Positions 56,226 through 64,000 of a DNA stretch of 64,000 nucleotides are shown piece after piece (the first letter of the stretch is position 1; each line of letters opens with the position of its first letter). The notes under the pieces were generated by a model, which saw nothing but the letters and a program-made list of their open reading frames with translations, did not search any database and was not told the origin of the DNA. The stretch covers positions 1 through 64,000 of the forward strand of contig JADKDD010000001.1 of assembly GCA_016718525.1 (NCBI GenBank). Direction: 5' to 3'. A program made the translations under genes and the position numbers. The stretch is from Rhodocyclaceae bacterium (GTDB taxonomy: Bacteria > Pseudomonadota > Gammaproteobacteria > Burkholderiales > Rhodocyclaceae).

Positions 56226-56639
56226 ATGAACATTGCTCCTCGTCCTTTCTTCACTTCCGCTGCGTTGTTCAATTTCGCCATTGCTTTACCGCTCATGTCT
56301 GCCACGCCATGGATGGGCGAAGTCCTGAACTTGCAACTCAATCCCAGCGGACAGATGTTCCTGCGCCTGATCGCCGCAGTCGCCATTGCATTTGGCTGGG
56401 CCTATTGGATGATTGGCGTCGACCCGGTTCGCTATCGTCCCTACTTAGTTCTCGGCGGCGTATTAAAAGTAGTACTCGGCTGCTTCTTCTACGGCGCCTG
56501 GTTGACTGGCATCATCGGCTGGCAACTGCCGGTGTTGGTAACGGGGGATTTCGTCTATGCCGGGCTATTTCTCCAATACTATCGGCAAAGCGCGGGGTCG
56601 TTGTCCGCAAACGCCGTGGCGCACGATGATCGTCGGTAA
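56226..56639 (+). CDS. small integral membrane protein, unknown
   Basis: 137 residues, about four helices (AALFNFAIALPLMSATPW; FLRLIAAVAIAFGWAYWMIG; YLVLGGVLKVVLGCFFYGAW; WQLPVLVTGDFVYAGLFL), ending QSAGSLSANAVAHDDRR. Family not recognised. 11 nt after SDR2, same operon. Its last ~90 bp and the sequence just beyond are repeated in degenerate form at 57980-58081. Confidence 0.75.
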   Translation: MNIAPRPFFTSAALFNFAIALPLMSATPWMGEVLNLQLNPSGQMFLRLIAAVAIAFGWAYWMIGVDPVRYRPYLVLGGVLKVVLGCFFYGAWLTGIIGWQLPVLVTGDFVYAGLFLQYYRQSAGSLSANAVAHDDRR

Positions 56640-56652
56640 AGTTCGCGAAATC
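56551..56652 (+). repeat. direct repeat, membrane-protein end plus MOSC-gene start (copy 1)
   Basis: This ~100-bp stretch aligns with 57980-58081. GCGGGGTCG, CACGATGATCGTCGGTAAAG and CGCGAAATC are shared in the same order and spacing. After 56652 the MOSC frame of copy 1 (MIVGKVREI) runs out into unrelated sequence. Confidence 0.8.
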
Positions 56653-56728
56653 GGCTCAGCAACACGTATATGGGTTGCGGCTTCGACAAGTCCTGCAGTT
56701 CCCTTCCCTAATCCAGTAGGAGCAATTT

Positions 56729-57892
56729 GTGGAAACCGCTAACGAAATATTGACGCTATGGGGTACGCCGCATTCGCTTTACACGGGTAAGGTACGGTCA
56801 TACCTCATTAAAAAAGGTTTGCCTTTCCGCGAACTGTTACCGGCTCACCCTGAGTTTCAGCAGCGGGTTCTGCCCAGCGTTGGGCATATGGTGGTACCTG
56901 TGCTGGAACTCGCGAACTGGGAGTTGATTCAAGACAGCACGGAAATTATCGAGATACTCGAAACCAGATTTCCCGGCAACCCCATGGTGCCCGCGACGCC
57001 GGTGCAAGCTTGCGTAGCGCATCTGCTTGCTGCCTTCGGTTCCGAAGGCATGCTCGCGCCGGCGATGCACTATCGTTGGAGCTATCGTGCCGAGCAAGAG
57101 AATTTTTTGCGTGCCGAATTTGGCCGTGCCGCACACAGCGGGCCGAATCGTGAGGAGCGACTTGCTGCGGGTGCCAGGCTGATGGACTACTTCAACGGCT
57201 TTCTTCCGGTACTCGGAGTGATCCCGGAAACGATTCCAGCCATCGAGGCTGCGCACGAGGAACTACTCGACGCACTCGATATCCACTTCCAGCATTATCC
57301 TTATCTATTGGGTGGCCGCCCCTGCATTGCCGATTTCGGTTTTATGGCTCCGCTGTTTGCTCATCTGGCTCGCGATCCAATACCCGCATCGCTGATGAAG
57401 CGCTTGGCGCCCAATGTTTATCGCTGGACCGAGCGTATGAATCTGACGGCCATCTCAGACGTCGAGTTTCCCGGCCTGCCGGAAACCTATCTGCCCGATG
57501 ATGCAATTCCGCCAACGCTGGAGCCAATCGTGCGTTTGCTGTTCGATGATTGGGGGCCACATTTGCTGGCCGAGGCAAGCTATGTCAATGAATGGCTCCG
57601 TAACAACCCTGCCTTAGCCGCTGGAACTTTGCTCTGTCATGATGGCGAACGCAAGGTGCATCCCATCCTTGGTTTCATCAGCTATCCGTGGCGAGGTGTG
57701 ACGATGCAACGTGCAAGCATGCCGCACGGCTTATGGCGGTTTGCCGAGGTGACCAAACGCGCAAGCGCTCTCACCGGCGACGCCCAATCGCGCTTCGCCG
57801 CGCTGGTTGATCGCACAGGGGGTGGTGAAACGATGGCAATTGAACTAGTGCGCTCGCTCAAACGCGAAGCTAACGTGCTTGTGCTGGCATGA
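56729..57892 (+). CDS. glutathione S-transferase-like protein with extended C-terminus
   Basis: 387 residues starting at GTG with TAGGAG upstream. N-terminal thioredoxin fold of GST (LTLWGTPHSLYTGKVRSYLI, ~8-27; MVVPVLELANWELIQDSTEI, ~52-71), then a GST helical domain (~95-230) with YLLGGRPCIADFGFMAPLFA. A further ~150 residues follow, unusual for GSTs. The Ser/Tyr near SLYTGK could serve as glutathione-binding residue. The last ~25 codons (GETMAIELVRSLKREANVLV) recur in altered form at the end of the next ORF. Confidence 0.85.
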   Translation: METANEILTLWGTPHSLYTGKVRSYLIKKGLPFRELLPAHPEFQQRVLPSVGHMVVPVLELANWELIQDSTEIIEILETRFPGNPMVPATPVQACVAHLLAAFGSEGMLAPAMHYRWSYRAEQENFLRAEFGRAAHSGPNREERLAAGARLMDYFNGFLPVLGVIPETIPAIEAAHEELLDALDIHFQHYPYLLGGRPCIADFGFMAPLFAHLARDPIPASLMKRLAPNVYRWTERMNLTAISDVEFPGLPETYLPDDAIPPTLEPIVRLLFDDWGPHLLAEASYVNEWLRNNPALAAGTLLCHDGERKVHPILGFISYPWRGVTMQRASMPHGLWRFAEVTKRASALTGDAQSRFAALVDRTGGGETMAIELVRSLKREANVLVLA

Positions 57893-57925
57893 GCCACATA
57901 GAGATATGACTCCTAGTTCTTTCGT

Positions 57926-57954
57926 TCGCCAGTTGGTGCTGATAGGACACCGTC
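57926..57954 (-). repeat. dispersed repeat copy, full length
   Basis: TCGCCAGTTGGTGCTG followed by ATAGGACACCGTC, 34 nt after the GST stop. Confidence 0.75.
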
Positions 57955-57979
57955 AGTTACTTAATGGTGACTGCAGACT

Positions 57980-58081
57980 CCGTCTTTGCCGCGCAATTGC
58001 CGGAGTGCCATCGGTAAAGCGCGGGGTCGTCGCCCGCAGCCGCAGCTACGCACGATGATCGTCGGTAAAGTCCGCGAAATC
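57980..58081 (+). repeat. direct repeat, membrane-protein end plus MOSC-gene start (copy 2)
   Basis: Partner of 56551-56652. In this copy the membrane-protein part is only a relic without an open frame, but the MOSC start is followed by a real MOSC N-domain. Confidence 0.8.
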
Positions 58082-58495
58082 TGGCGCTACCCGGTGAAGT
58101 CCATGGCCGGTGAAAGGCTCGAAAATTGTCGCGTGGAACCTATGGGTGTCGGAATTCCCGGTGATCGCGGATGGGCCTTGCGTGATGAAGTGGCGGGCGA
58201 GATTCGTGGTGCAAAGAATCTGCCTGCGCTGTTGAATTACGCCGCTTGTTATCGCGAGCCGCCGCTCGCCGGAGTGATTCCGCACGTCGACATCACCCTG
58301 CCGGATCACTCTCGGATTGGCAGCGATGATCCAACAGTAAGTGCCCGCCTGTCAGCTCACCTGGGACGCGCTGTCTCCCTTTGGCCGCTCCAGCCTGCCA
58401 GCAACAAGGCACATTACCGCCGTGGCGAAGCTGTGATGGCAATCCAGCTGGCGCGCCGCATGAGGCGGGAAGATTACGCACTGACGCTGGCCTGA
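58055..58495 (+). CDS. truncated MOSC N-terminal domain fused to a GST-like tail
   Basis: 146 residues. Residues 1-95 match the MOSC N-terminal beta-barrel domain (VREIWRYPVKSMAGERLE, GIPGDRGWALRDE). The molybdenum-cofactor-sulfurase C-terminal domain that should follow is absent. The last ~25 residues (RRGEAVMAIQLARRMRRE) align with the end of the preceding GST-like protein. The ORF is therefore probably a deletion fusion and may be non-functional. ATG 58055 is the natural MOSC start. Confidence 0.7.
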   Translation: MIVGKVREIWRYPVKSMAGERLENCRVEPMGVGIPGDRGWALRDEVAGEIRGAKNLPALLNYAACYREPPLAGVIPHVDITLPDHSRIGSDDPTVSARLSAHLGRAVSLWPLQPASNKAHYRRGEAVMAIQLARRMRREDYALTLA

Positions 58496-58562
58496 GCCAA
58501 GGTCACCCCACCATGAATTCATCAACCCCTGCCGCAAGGCAACACCCCCAAGGAGATGCGTA

Positions 58563-59375
58563 ATGAACGTCACAAAGACAATGCTGCAAATGGGGGTAGC
58601 GGCCATGGTCGCTACCACGACACTGGGTGCCTTTGCCCAGTCGGCCCAGTCCGCCCCCCCACCCGAACCGAAGCTGCTGTCAGACGGCGCCGGTGCCAAA
58701 TACAAGCGCTTCGACAACACGCACCAGACACGCTACATCGAGCTGTTCCTCGCCGGCCGCGAAGCCAAGACAGGAAATATCGTTGCCGCTTGTTACAACA
58801 CCATGCTAACGGACAAGGGCATTCCAGCCTCGCGTGACACCGCCCCGCAGGCGCTGGTCGAGAAGCTTGACCTGAAGCAGATCAAGCAGGAGCAAGGCCT
58901 GCTCGGCGTCAATCTGAACGGGCCGAAGCTCTGGCAGCCCGACTGGCTTGAGGTCGATCAAGGCGCGGAGCGCACGTTCGCTGGCATGCCCATGACCTGG
59001 GTAGCGCAACTAAACGTGCCCGCCAAAGGCGGAATCGGCATGGACCAGCCCTACACGCCGATGACCATCGCGCGCAAGAGCGGGGTGGGCTGGAACAAGG
59101 GCACCACCGTGATGTTGCTGGACGATGCCGAGGGCAATACCTGGGTCATGAAGGGCTACCAGGTGGGGCTTAAGCCGACCCACACCTACGAGGAATTCAA
59201 GACCGCCGGGCAAAGCATGTTCAAGAAACTGCCCGCAGGTTGGAATTTCCGCGTCAAGACCCTGGACAAAGACCTGATCGAGAAGCCTGAAGGCGGCGTC
59301 GCCACCATCATGCCGGACGAGTTTTTCAACGTCTATGACAAGACCGGTCCGGGCATGAGCAACTACAAGCCGTAA
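58563..59375 (+). CDS. secreted protein of unknown function
   Basis: 270 residues with a signal peptide (1-25, AAMVATTTLGAFAQ). The mature part is rich in charged and aromatic residues with two Cys at most and no repeats: NTHQTRYIELFLAGREAKTG, VAACYNTMLT, GVNLNGPKLWQPDW, VMKGYQVGLKPTHTYEEF. No family recognised. AAGGAG lies eight bases before the ATG. It may be a periplasmic or extracellular protein of the catabolic cluster, though it is separated by 67 nt from the MOSC fragment. Confidence 0.8.
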   Translation: MNVTKTMLQMGVAAMVATTTLGAFAQSAQSAPPPEPKLLSDGAGAKYKRFDNTHQTRYIELFLAGREAKTGNIVAACYNTMLTDKGIPASRDTAPQALVEKLDLKQIKQEQGLLGVNLNGPKLWQPDWLEVDQGAERTFAGMPMTWVAQLNVPAKGGIGMDQPYTPMTIARKSGVGWNKGTTVMLLDDAEGNTWVMKGYQVGLKPTHTYEEFKTAGQSMFKKLPAGWNFRVKTLDKDLIEKPEGGVATIMPDEFFNVYDKTGPGMSNYKP

Positions 59376-59445
59376 TCAAGCCATTTGCCGCTTGTCGCCC
59401 TGTGTGTAACGAAACAACAGGAGGAGTCTGACGATCGCGGCACAT

Positions 59446-59473
59446 GACGGCGTGTCGCCAGCACCAACTGCCG
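59446..59473 (+). repeat. dispersed repeat copy, full length
   Basis: GACGGCGTGTCGC followed by CAGCACCAACTGCCG, between the secreted protein gene and the tRNA terminator. Confidence 0.75.
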
Positions 59474-59519
59474 CAACCGACTGTCGCTTTTAGAAAGTTT
59501 TTCGCTGCTGTTTTTGGCA

Positions 59520-59547
59520 AGAAAAAAGCCACCCGAAGGCGGCTTGA
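59520..59547 (-). terminator. rho-independent terminator of the rho/tRNA-Val unit
   Basis: Read on the minus strand: AAGCCGCC, TTCG loop, GGTGGCTT, then TTTTC. One mismatch in the stem, UUCG-type loop and a T-tract, 36 nt after the tRNA. Confidence 0.87.
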
Positions 59548-59582
59548 TTTTGCTTCTAACTACCAGATTCTATTCAGAATTC

Positions 59583-59659
59583 TGGTAGGCGCGATTGGAC
59601 TCGAACCAACGACCCCCACCATGTCAAGGTGGTGCTCTAACCAGCTGAGCTACGCGCCT
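59583..59659 (-). tRNA. tRNA-Val (anticodon GAC)
   Basis: A 77-nt cloverleaf with encoded CCA. The acceptor stem AGGCGCG pairs with CGCGCCT, discriminator A. D-arm GCTCAGCTGGTTAGAGC, anticodon stem-loop CCACCTTGACATGGTGG with GAC as anticodon, and T-arm with GGTTCGAGTCC follow. It is nearly identical in the middle to enterobacterial tRNA-Val(GAC). It lies 32 nt after the rho stop and before the terminator, so it may be cut from the rho transcript. Confidence 0.97.
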
Positions 59660-59691
59660 ACAAAAGAGGGGCGGATTCTACATGAAACTGC

Positions 59692-60951
59692 TTATCCACG
59701 TCGCATCGCATCGAAGAATTCGCCGTTATTTTTGGTGGCTTTGACTTTATCCAGCAAGAACTCCATGGCTTCCATGTCGTCCATGTTGTAAAGCAGCTTG
59801 CGCAAAATCCACATTTTTTGCAGAACATCGGGCTTGAGCAGCAGTTCTTCACGCCGGGTGCCCGAGCGATTCACATTGATCGCGGGATAAACACGTTTTT
59901 CCGCCATCTTGCGATCAAGGTGGATCTCCATGTTGCCGGTACCCTTGAACTCCTCGTAGATCACGTCGTCCATGCGCGAACCGGTTTCAATCAGCGCGGT
60001 TGCGATGATGGTTAACGAGCCGCCTTCTTCGACGTTACGCGCCGCACCAAAAAACCGTTTGGGCTTTTGCAAAGCATTGGCGTCCACACCGCCGGTCAGT
60101 ACCTTTCCTGATGCGGGCTGGACCGTGTTATAGGCGCGCGCCAGACGGGTGATCGAATCCAGCAGGATGACCACATCTTGTTTGTGCTCAACCAGTCGCT
60201 TGGCCTTTTCAATTACCATTTCTGCGACCTGCACATGGCGCGTGGCCGGCTCGTCAAACGTTGACGCGACAACCTCGCCCTTGACAGTCCGCAACATCTC
60301 GGTGACCTCTTCCGGGCGCTCATCGATCAACAGGACAATCAGAATCACGTCTGGGTGATTTGCAGCGATGGCGTGGGCGATGTGCTGCATCATCACTGTC
60401 TTGCCGCTCTTCGGGCTGGCAACCAGCAATCCACGTTGGCCCTTGCCTATCGGGGCGATCATGTCAATCACCCGGCTGGTGGTGTTCTCCTCGGCGCGGA
60501 TTTCACGCTCCAACAGCATGTGTTTTTCAGGGTGCAGCGGCGTGAGATTCTCAAACAGAATCTTGTGCTTGCTGGCTTCCGGCGGCTGCCGGTTGACCCG
60601 GTCCACTTTGACCAGTGCAAAGTAACGCTCACCTTCCTTGGGTGTGCGAATCTCACCTTCGATGGTGTCGCCGGTATGCAGATTGAAGCGGCGAATCTGG
60701 CTGGGACTGATATAGACATCGTCAGTGTTGGCAAGGTACGACGTTTCGGGCGAGCGAAGGAAGCCATACCCGTCAGGCAACACTTCAAGCACACCGTCGC
60801 CGAAAATGGTCTCACCCTTTTTGGCTTGGTTCTTTAACAACGCAAAGATGAGTTCCTGTTTGCGTAAGCGGTTCGCACCGTCAATTTGGTTGGCAGCCGC
60901 CATCTCAAGCAACTGGCTGACATGATGGGCTTTGAGCTCTGATAAATGCAT
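59692..60951 (-). CDS. rho: transcription termination factor Rho
   Basis: Hexameric RNA-dependent ATPase; 419 residues, exactly the E. coli length. N-terminal RNA-binding domain ([30 protein letters not shown], ~62-73), Walker [11 protein letters not shown] (~178-187), Walker [19 protein letters not shown]-loop/R-loop [20 protein letters not shown], and the C-terminal end [21 protein letters not shown] 60951 fits the family start. It lies downstream of trxA, the arrangement common in proteobacteria. Confidence 0.98.
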   Translation of the reverse strand: MHLSELKAHHVSQLLEMAAANQIDGANRLRKQELIFALLKNQAKKGETIFGDGVLEVLPDGYGFLRSPETSYLANTDDVYISPSQIRRFNLHTGDTIEGEIRTPKEGERYFALVKVDRVNRQPPEASKHKILFENLTPLHPEKHMLLEREIRAEENTTSRVIDMIAPIGKGQRGLLVASPKSGKTVMMQHIAHAIAANHPDVILIVLLIDERPEEVTEMLRTVKGEVVASTFDEPATRHVQVAEMVIEKAKRLVEHKQDVVILLDSITRLARAYNTVQPASGKVLTGGVDANALQKPKRFFGAARNVEEGGSLTIIATALIETGSRMDDVIYEEFKGTGNMEIHLDRKMAEKRVYPAINVNRSGTRREELLLKPDVLQKMWILRKLLYNMDDMEAMEFLLDKVKATKNNGEFFDAMRRG

Positions 60952-61059
60952 GGGGATGTACGCGTTCTGCGAACCGGTGATTCGCGAGATGGAGGAAAAT
61001 GCTTTTTGGGGAGGTGATTCAGGAAGCGCGCCACAGCGCACTGACTAACTGCTGAAACC

Positions 61060-61083
61060 GTCTCGGAGCACCCGCCCCGAGAC
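61060..61083 (-). other. hairpin in the trxA-rho intergenic region
   Basis: GTCTCGG and CCGAGAC (perfect 7-bp stem, ten-base loop) lie 15 nt after the trxA stop and 109 nt before rho. No T-tract follows. It could protect the trxA 3' end or take part in rho autoregulation. Confidence 0.45.
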
Positions 61084-61097
61084 ATCATTGTATCGGC

Positions 61098-61424
61098 TTA
61101 GATATTGCTGTCAATAAAGGAAGTGAGTTGAGATTTTGAAACTGCGCCAACTTTCTGTGCTTCGAGGTTACCGCCTTTAAACAGCAGCAACGTGGGGATC
61201 CCCCGGATTCCGTATTCTCCTGGTGTTTTCGGGTTGTCGTCGATGTTGATTTTTACAACTTTCAGTTTTTCACCATAGGCGATAGCAACATCTTCCAGAA
61301 TTGGGGCGATCATCTTGCAAGGGCCGCACCATTCAGCCCAGAAATCCACCAGTGCGGGTATGGCGGAGTCCAAGACCTCGGTTTTGAAACTATCATCGGT
61401 GACGTGCAAAATGTGTTCGCTCAT
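61098..61424 (-). CDS. trxA: thioredoxin 1
   Basis: 108 residues; active site WCGPCK in [14 protein letters not shown] (~29-42), conserved cis-Pro in [15 protein letters not shown] (~71-85), and a C-terminal [11 protein letters not shown]. It is a cytoplasmic dithiol reductase with NADPH-thioredoxin reductase. Full length for TrxA. Divergent from fdxA, with a 196-bp gap holding both promoters; no palindrome visible there. Confidence 0.97.
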   Translation of the reverse strand: MSEHILHVTDDSFKTEVLDSAIPALVDFWAEWCGPCKMIAPILEDVAIAYGEKLKVVKINIDDNPKTPGEYGIRGIPTLLLFKGGNLEAQKVGAVSKSQLTSFIDSNI

Positions 61425-61620
61425 GAATTCCTCATTGAAGGGTGGGTTGCCAACGAAAATTCTACGGCATATGGATGGCGGTTTAAATATGGCGTAATTT
61501 GGTGGTTTGTGTCGCAGGCCACCTCAGTTGTGGAACAATGCTAGCAAAATTCGTCGTACTGTGAAACTGGAGGCTGACTGAAACCCTCCAACGGATCTGA
61601 TAACAAAAGGAAATTTAAAA

Positions 61621-61944
61621 ATGACCTATGTAGTTACTGAGTCATGCATTAAGTGCAAATACACCGACTGCGTTGATGTATGTCCCGTTGATTGTTTTCA
61701 TGAAGGGCCGAATTTCCTCGTCATCGACCCTGACGAGTGTATTGACTGCACGCTGTGCGTTGCTGAATGTCCTGCCGAGGCAATTTTTGCTGAGGATGAC
61801 GTGCCGTCGAACCAGCAACAGTTTACTGCGTTGAACGCCGAATTATCGAAGATCTGGCCGGTAATAGTTGAGCGGAAAGACCCCCCGCCGGACGCTGACG
61901 ACTGGCTCAAGGTGCCCGGCAAACTCAGCGAACTCAAACGATAG
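61621..61944 (+). CDS. fdxA: seven-iron ferredoxin FdxA
   Basis: 107 residues binding one 3Fe-4S and one 4Fe-4S cluster. The N-terminal [18 protein letters not shown] (~9-26) has the 3Fe-type spacing, and the second site is [12 protein letters not shown] (~40-51). The C-terminal ~50 residues are the long helix-rich extension of the Azotobacter FdI type. A cytoplasmic electron carrier. AAAGGAAATTTAAAA precedes the ATG. Confidence 0.95.
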   Translation: MTYVVTESCIKCKYTDCVDVCPVDCFHEGPNFLVIDPDECIDCTLCVAECPAEAIFAEDDVPSNQQQFTALNAELSKIWPVIVERKDPPPDADDWLKVPGKLSELKR

Positions 61945-61958
61945 ATCAGTTCCGGGTT

Positions 61959-61986
61959 GGCCAGTTGGTGCTGACGGGACGCCGTT
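61959..61986 (-). repeat. dispersed repeat copy, full length
   Basis: GGCCAGTTGGTGCTG followed by ACGGGACGCCGTT, 14 nt after the fdxA stop. Confidence 0.75.
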
Positions 61987-62056
61987 GAATTCAGCGTGAG
62001 GCGGTCGGAGTACGACGAAAGTTGCGAGCAGGTCTAGGAAGAACAGGAGGCGACCG

Positions 62057-62542
62057 ATGCAAGTCAAGGAAATACTTGAAATAAAGGGTGCGGTGCTCTT
62101 TACTATTGCCCCGGACAAGTACCTTGCCGAAGCCGTGGAAGTCATGACGGGCCAAGACGTGGGTTCGTTGATCTGTTTTTCCGGCGGAGAAATGATCGGC
62201 GTTCTGACATTTCGCGAAGTGCTGTTGGCCATCCAGAAATACGGTGACAAATGGCAAGAAGTACGAATTGACACAGTCATTGTGCGCGACCCTTGCGTTG
62301 CTCAGCCGGAAATGGAAATGGACACTTTGCGGCGGTTGATGGTTGAAAATCACCAGCGCTATTGGCCGGTGATGGATGGAAAAGTCTTGCTCGGTGTGCT
62401 TTCTTTTCATGACGTCGCAAAAGCCGTGCTCGAAGAGCAGAGTTTCGAAAACAAGATGCTCAAGGCTTACATTCGGGACTGGCCTGATGAAGGCGGCGCG
62501 ATAGATGTTCCGCATAAGCGACGAAGCACTGACCAACCCTAG
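62057..62542 (+). CDS. CBS-domain-pair protein
   Basis: 161 residues consisting of one Bateman module. CBS1 spans ~1-62 (VKEILEIKGAVLFTIAPDKY, AVEVMTGQDVGSLICF) and CBS2 ~70-135 (VIVRDPCVAQPEMEMDTLRR, YWPVMDGKVLLGVLSFHDV). Such small proteins sense adenosine nucleotides or regulate a partner. AGGAGGCGACC precedes the ATG. It lies between fdxA and aroC; partner unknown. Confidence 0.9.
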   Translation: MQVKEILEIKGAVLFTIAPDKYLAEAVEVMTGQDVGSLICFSGGEMIGVLTFREVLLAIQKYGDKWQEVRIDTVIVRDPCVAQPEMEMDTLRRLMVENHQRYWPVMDGKVLLGVLSFHDVAKAVLEEQSFENKMLKAYIRDWPDEGGAIDVPHKRRSTDQP

Positions 62543-62626
62543 TTTTCTCAGCGTCTGGTGCCGCTTGTCTGAATAGATGAGTGCGCTGTCCGCAGTTTTT
62601 TTCGCCAATATTTACGGTTTTCCTCT

Positions 62627-63730
62627 ATGTCCGGCAACACGTTTGGCAAACTTTTTCGCGTAACGTCTTTTGGCGAGTCTCATGGCCCTGCAATTGGGTG
62701 CGTTGTCGATGGCTGTCCCCCCGGGATGGATCTATGCGAAGCCGATATCCAGGTTGAGCTTGACCGGCGTAAGCCCGGCACCTCGCGACATGTGACACAA
62801 CGGCGTGAATCCGACACAGTTGAAATACTCTCTGGTGTGTTTGAAGGAAAGACGACCGGCACCCCGATTGCGCTTTTGATCCGCAATGAAGATCAGCGCA
62901 GCAAGGATTATGGAAACATCATCAATACCTTCCGTCCGGGACATGCAGACTATGTATATTTGCAAAAATACGGGCTACGCGATCATCGCGGGGGCGGGCG
63001 TTCCTCGGCACGGGAAACGGCAGTTCGAGTTGCCGCGGGTGCAGTGGCAAGAAAGTGGTTGAGGGAACGCTACAACATTTCCGTTCGCGGCTGGATGAGC
63101 CAAATCGGCCAGCTCGAAATACCTTACGTTGATGAAGCCGAGATCGACAACAACGCTTTTTTTGCGCCCAACGCAGGCATGGTTCCGGAACTTGAGTCTT
63201 TTATGGACAGCCTGCGGAAGTCGGGCGATTCTGTCGGCGCAAGGCTCACTGTCAGAGCGTCGGGGGTGCCGGTAGGTTGGGGTGAGCCGGTGTACGATCG
63301 TTTGGATGCCGAAATCGCGTATGCGATGATGAGCATCAATGCCGTCAAGGGTGTTGAGATCGGTGCCGGCTTCCGGTCAGTCGAACAAAAGGGTAGCGAG
63401 CACGGGGACGAGATGACTCCGGCGGGCTTCGTGGGGAATAACGCGGGTGGCGTGCTGGGCGGGATATCGACCGGGCAAGATGTGTTGGTGCAAATTGCCG
63501 TCAAGCCCACATCCAGTATTCGGTTGCCGCGCCGTTCAGTCGATATGCAGGGAAATCCAACGGTCGTCGAAACGTTCGGCCGCCATGACCCCTGTGTAGG
63601 CATCCGGGCGACGCCTATTGGCGAGGCAATGTTGGCTTTGGTCCTGATCGACGCCGCGCTGCGACATCGAGCGCAGTGTGCTGACGTCGCCAGCCCTATG
63701 CCAGTAATACCGGGGCGAGTAGCCGACTGA
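62627..63730 (+). CDS. aroC: chorismate synthase
   Basis: Last step of the shikimate pathway: 5-enolpyruvylshikimate-3-phosphate to chorismate, with reduced FMN. 367 residues. Signatures are [18 protein letters not shown] (~16-33), [17 protein letters not shown] (~53-69), [20 protein letters not shown] (~121-140) and a C-terminal [17 protein letters not shown]. The ATG at 62627 begins [20 protein letters not shown], the universal start. Confidence 0.97.
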   Translation: MSGNTFGKLFRVTSFGESHGPAIGCVVDGCPPGMDLCEADIQVELDRRKPGTSRHVTQRRESDTVEILSGVFEGKTTGTPIALLIRNEDQRSKDYGNIINTFRPGHADYVYLQKYGLRDHRGGGRSSARETAVRVAAGAVARKWLRERYNISVRGWMSQIGQLEIPYVDEAEIDNNAFFAPNAGMVPELESFMDSLRKSGDSVGARLTVRASGVPVGWGEPVYDRLDAEIAYAMMSINAVKGVEIGAGFRSVEQKGSEHGDEMTPAGFVGNNAGGVLGGISTGQDVLVQIAVKPTSSIRLPRRSVDMQGNPTVVETFGRHDPCVGIRATPIGEAMLALVLIDAALRHRAQCADVASPMPVIPGRVAD

Positions 63731-63777
63731 GTCTTTTTTCGCGATGATCGTCCTGGGTCATCACTTCACCCTCGCGC

Positions 63778-64000
63778 ATGAATCAACTCACCTCAGGCAG
63801 TAGTGCAGCGCACTTGCGACTTGCGGCCTGGTACTTTATGTACTTCGCCTTTGTCGGCGCCTATATGCCGTATTTTTCGCTTTACCTCGAAGCGCAATCG
63901 CTGACGCCGAGCCGAATTGCGTTGCTGATGACCTTAGGCCAATTGATGCGCCTATTGACGCCGGTTTTTTGGGGCTGGATATCTGATTACAGTGGCCGGC
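63778..64000 (+). CDS. major facilitator superfamily transporter, 5' end only
   Basis: The first 74 codons: MNQLTSGSSAAHLRLAAWYF, then YFAFVGAYMPYFSLYLEAQS, a first MFS helix pair, and LGQLMRLLTPVFWGWISDYS, a GRxxD-like loop variant. It resembles the MFS_1_like/HcaT-type group that often follows aroC in betaproteobacteria. The gene runs past the right edge of the window. Confidence 0.82.
   Translation, partial: MNQLTSGSSAAHLRLAAWYFMYFAFVGAYMPYFSLYLEAQSLTPSRIALLMTLGQLMRLLTPVFWGWISDYSGR

Overview
The window is a chromosomal segment of a Gram-negative bacterium, most likely a betaproteobacterium. The housekeeping block at the right end (trxA, rho, tRNA-Val, a seven-iron ferredoxin, a CBS-domain protein, aroC), the two-partner secretion locus and the PrpE/AcuI propionate genes all fit that group. 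Genus and family cannot be read from the sequence. About 55 protein-coding loci, one tRNA, one IS3-family element and several families of short repeats are recognisable.

Layout. 1-12.1 kb (minus strand): a two-partner secretion operon, tpsB followed after 3 nt by a giant tpsA exoprotein that runs off the left edge. Its distal part holds a 1.64-kb tandem duplication and a cluster of frameshifts. 12.4-20.4 kb: patatin-like lipase, periplasmic Fe(III)-binding protein with a candidate Fur box, NlpC/P60 hydrolase, AcuI-like reductase, propionyl-CoA synthetase PrpE, an XRE-type HTH protein and small unknown ORFs. 20.5-26.9 kb: a thiol/persulfide module (rhodanese, two tandem-thioredoxin-fold GST-like proteins, TauE/SafE exporter, persulfide dioxygenase) facing glutathione reductase and an AhpD-like protein. 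27-33.1 kb: acyl-CoA ligase, DUF6632-like membrane protein, GMC oxidoreductase, TauD/TfdA dioxygenase and a frameshifted enoyl-CoA hydratase. 33.2-39 kb: a third GST-like paralogue with glutaredoxin, a large MalT-type LuxR (LAL) regulator, rhodanese and a BASS transporter. 39-40.2 kb: an IS3-family element with a broken orfB. 40.2-47.8 kb: one minus-strand operon of Tat-exported FAD amine oxidase, dihaem cytochrome c4, Tat-exported alpha/beta hydrolase, membrane protein and two secreted sulfatases, divergent from a TetR gene. 47.9-58.5 kb: a short gene graveyard, an AraC regulator and a plus-strand beta-oxidation-like operon (acyl-CoA dehydrogenase, saccharopine-dehydrogenase-like reductase, acyl-CoA ligase, two SDRs, thiolase), ending in a rearranged GST/MOSC module. 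58.6-64 kb: an unknown secreted protein and the conserved housekeeping block.

How it works together. The accessory part looks catabolic, directed at hydrophobic or sulfated carbon compounds, with a strong thiol/persulfide handling theme. Four transcription units begin 77-85 nt downstream of a similar dyad (seven C/Y, six bases, then a G-run): rhodanese-GST-TauE-PDO, DUF6632-GMC, rhodanese-BASS and, in degenerate form, grxC-GST. The LAL regulator in the middle of the window is the obvious candidate ligand-responsive activator. A second regulatory pair is clear: two TTGAC-N5-GTCAA palindromes 21 bp apart sit between the TetR gene and the amine oxidase/sulfatase operon.

Repeats. A ~28-bp repeat (GACGGCGT-N5/6-CAGCACCAACTGGCGA) occurs about ten times, mostly just beyond gene ends, and twice in frame inside tpsA. 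Three other loci are broken by single frameshifts (enoyl-CoA hydratase, IS orfB, distal tpsA); some of these may be sequencing or assembly errors.
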